Positions 63,397 to 64,000 of a DNA stretch of 64,000 nt are shown piece by piece; position 1 is the stretch's first letter; every line of letters begins with the position of its first letter. The stretch is taken from positions 6,221,865 through 6,285,864 of the forward strand of contig OY718806.1 in assembly GCA_963070105.1 (NCBI GenBank), written 5' to 3'. The DNA comes from Litomosoides sigmodontis (lineage: Eukaryota > Nematoda > Chromadorea > Rhabditida > Onchocercidae). A program made the translations under genes and the position numbers. Below the pieces are notes generated by a model. It saw only the letters and a program-made list of their open reading frames with translations, had not been told where the DNA came from and searched no databases.

Positions 63397-64000
63397 TTGT
63401 TCATTTCACCTTTAAAGTGAAATGGAGAAAGCTCAATATCGATAGATGCAATCACTCATATAACGTTCATTACTCCTGACAGGCGGATTCCTCCCGGACG
63501 TTTCTTAAGGCTGACGCAAAACGTAACAGAAGTCGACGAGCTTCATTAAAAAGCATTGTATGCAAGTAATGCCAAAAGTGTGTAACAACGGTAATAGAAA
63601 TAAATGTTATGTTACGGGCATTGCATTGAACGGTGAGGGATAAGAAAAAATTTTTGCAAGTGATATTCAAATTGTATAGCTTTATGAAAGATATCATTTC
63701 GTTTAAGCTTGAAATTTCAATTAGGAAAAAAAACACTTCAAACTGAATCATAGGGATTGAATGTACCTATGCAAGCAATCTTAAATTTTAATGATAAATT
63801 CTACTCTTTAACAAAATTTATTTACATTCTAATTGACCTAAAGGTAATAATAGTTTAAAAAAGAGGAATATTCATCCTGCTTTTAAATTAAATTTTTTTT
63901 ATAGACATTCTCAGCGTAGCCTTTCTTTCTAGCAAAATATTTCTGCTACCTATTAAGCCATAATAGATTTATGTAAGTTAACGAGACGGTCTTTGAAATA
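63397..64000. other. Upstream of the STAC-like gene
   Basis: No exon recognised. It may be promoter, or an intron if the gene has upstream exons outside the window. Confidence 0.4.

Overview
The window reads as nuclear DNA of a nematode, possibly a spirurid/filarial type. It is strongly A+T-rich by eye. Genes are split into many exons of 40-570 bases, and most introns end in the nematode-type TTTCAG/TTGCAG. The gene set includes two degenerin-type DEG/ENaC channels, a SWEET sugar transporter and a Ro60 protein. Gene density is low: seven recognisable genes in 64 kb, with long non-coding stretches rich in microsatellites. The species cannot be fixed from the sequence alone.

Layout. 1-7,183: no gene recognised. 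7,215-11,746 (+): plastin/fimbrin, 14 exons, about 626 aa. 11,747-16,862: no intact gene, a few short coding-looking relics on the minus strand. 16,863-19,765 (+): pyrroline-5-carboxylate reductase, 10 exons, about 297 aa. 19,766-31,315: long gene-free interval with a foldback element and several microsatellites. 31,316-32,832 (+): SWEET transporter, 6 exons, about 251 aa. 32,833-39,030: gene-free. The rest is read on the minus strand: DEG/ENaC gene A (43,860 down to about 39,217), DEG/ENaC gene B (49,070 down to 45,536), Ro60 (about 55,164 down to 50,854), a possible orphan exon near 55.8 kb, and a STAC-like SH3 adaptor (63,396 down to 58,142).

I rebuilt each gene exon by exon, checking that the phase is compatible at every junction and that conserved family blocks are kept. 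The genes are individually housekeeping or neuromuscular in character: actin bundling, proline synthesis, sugar transport, cation channels, RNA quality control, and SH3 adaptors of the type that bind muscle calcium channels. Nothing suggests an operon or a shared pathway, apart from the two channels, which are tandem paralogues.

The most unusual signal is in the splicing. Keeping several conserved protein blocks in frame requires 3' splice sites ending in TTAAG: once in P5C reductase, once in DEG/ENaC gene A and twice (possibly three times) in Ro60. Two more sites seem to end in GAG. Two introns appear to use GC donors (GCAAGT). One Ro60 intron combines a GC donor with a TTAAG acceptor. Other points of interest are a lysine/arginine-rich insert in Ro60, duplicated intron sequence inside plastin, and largely conserved intron positions between the two channel genes.
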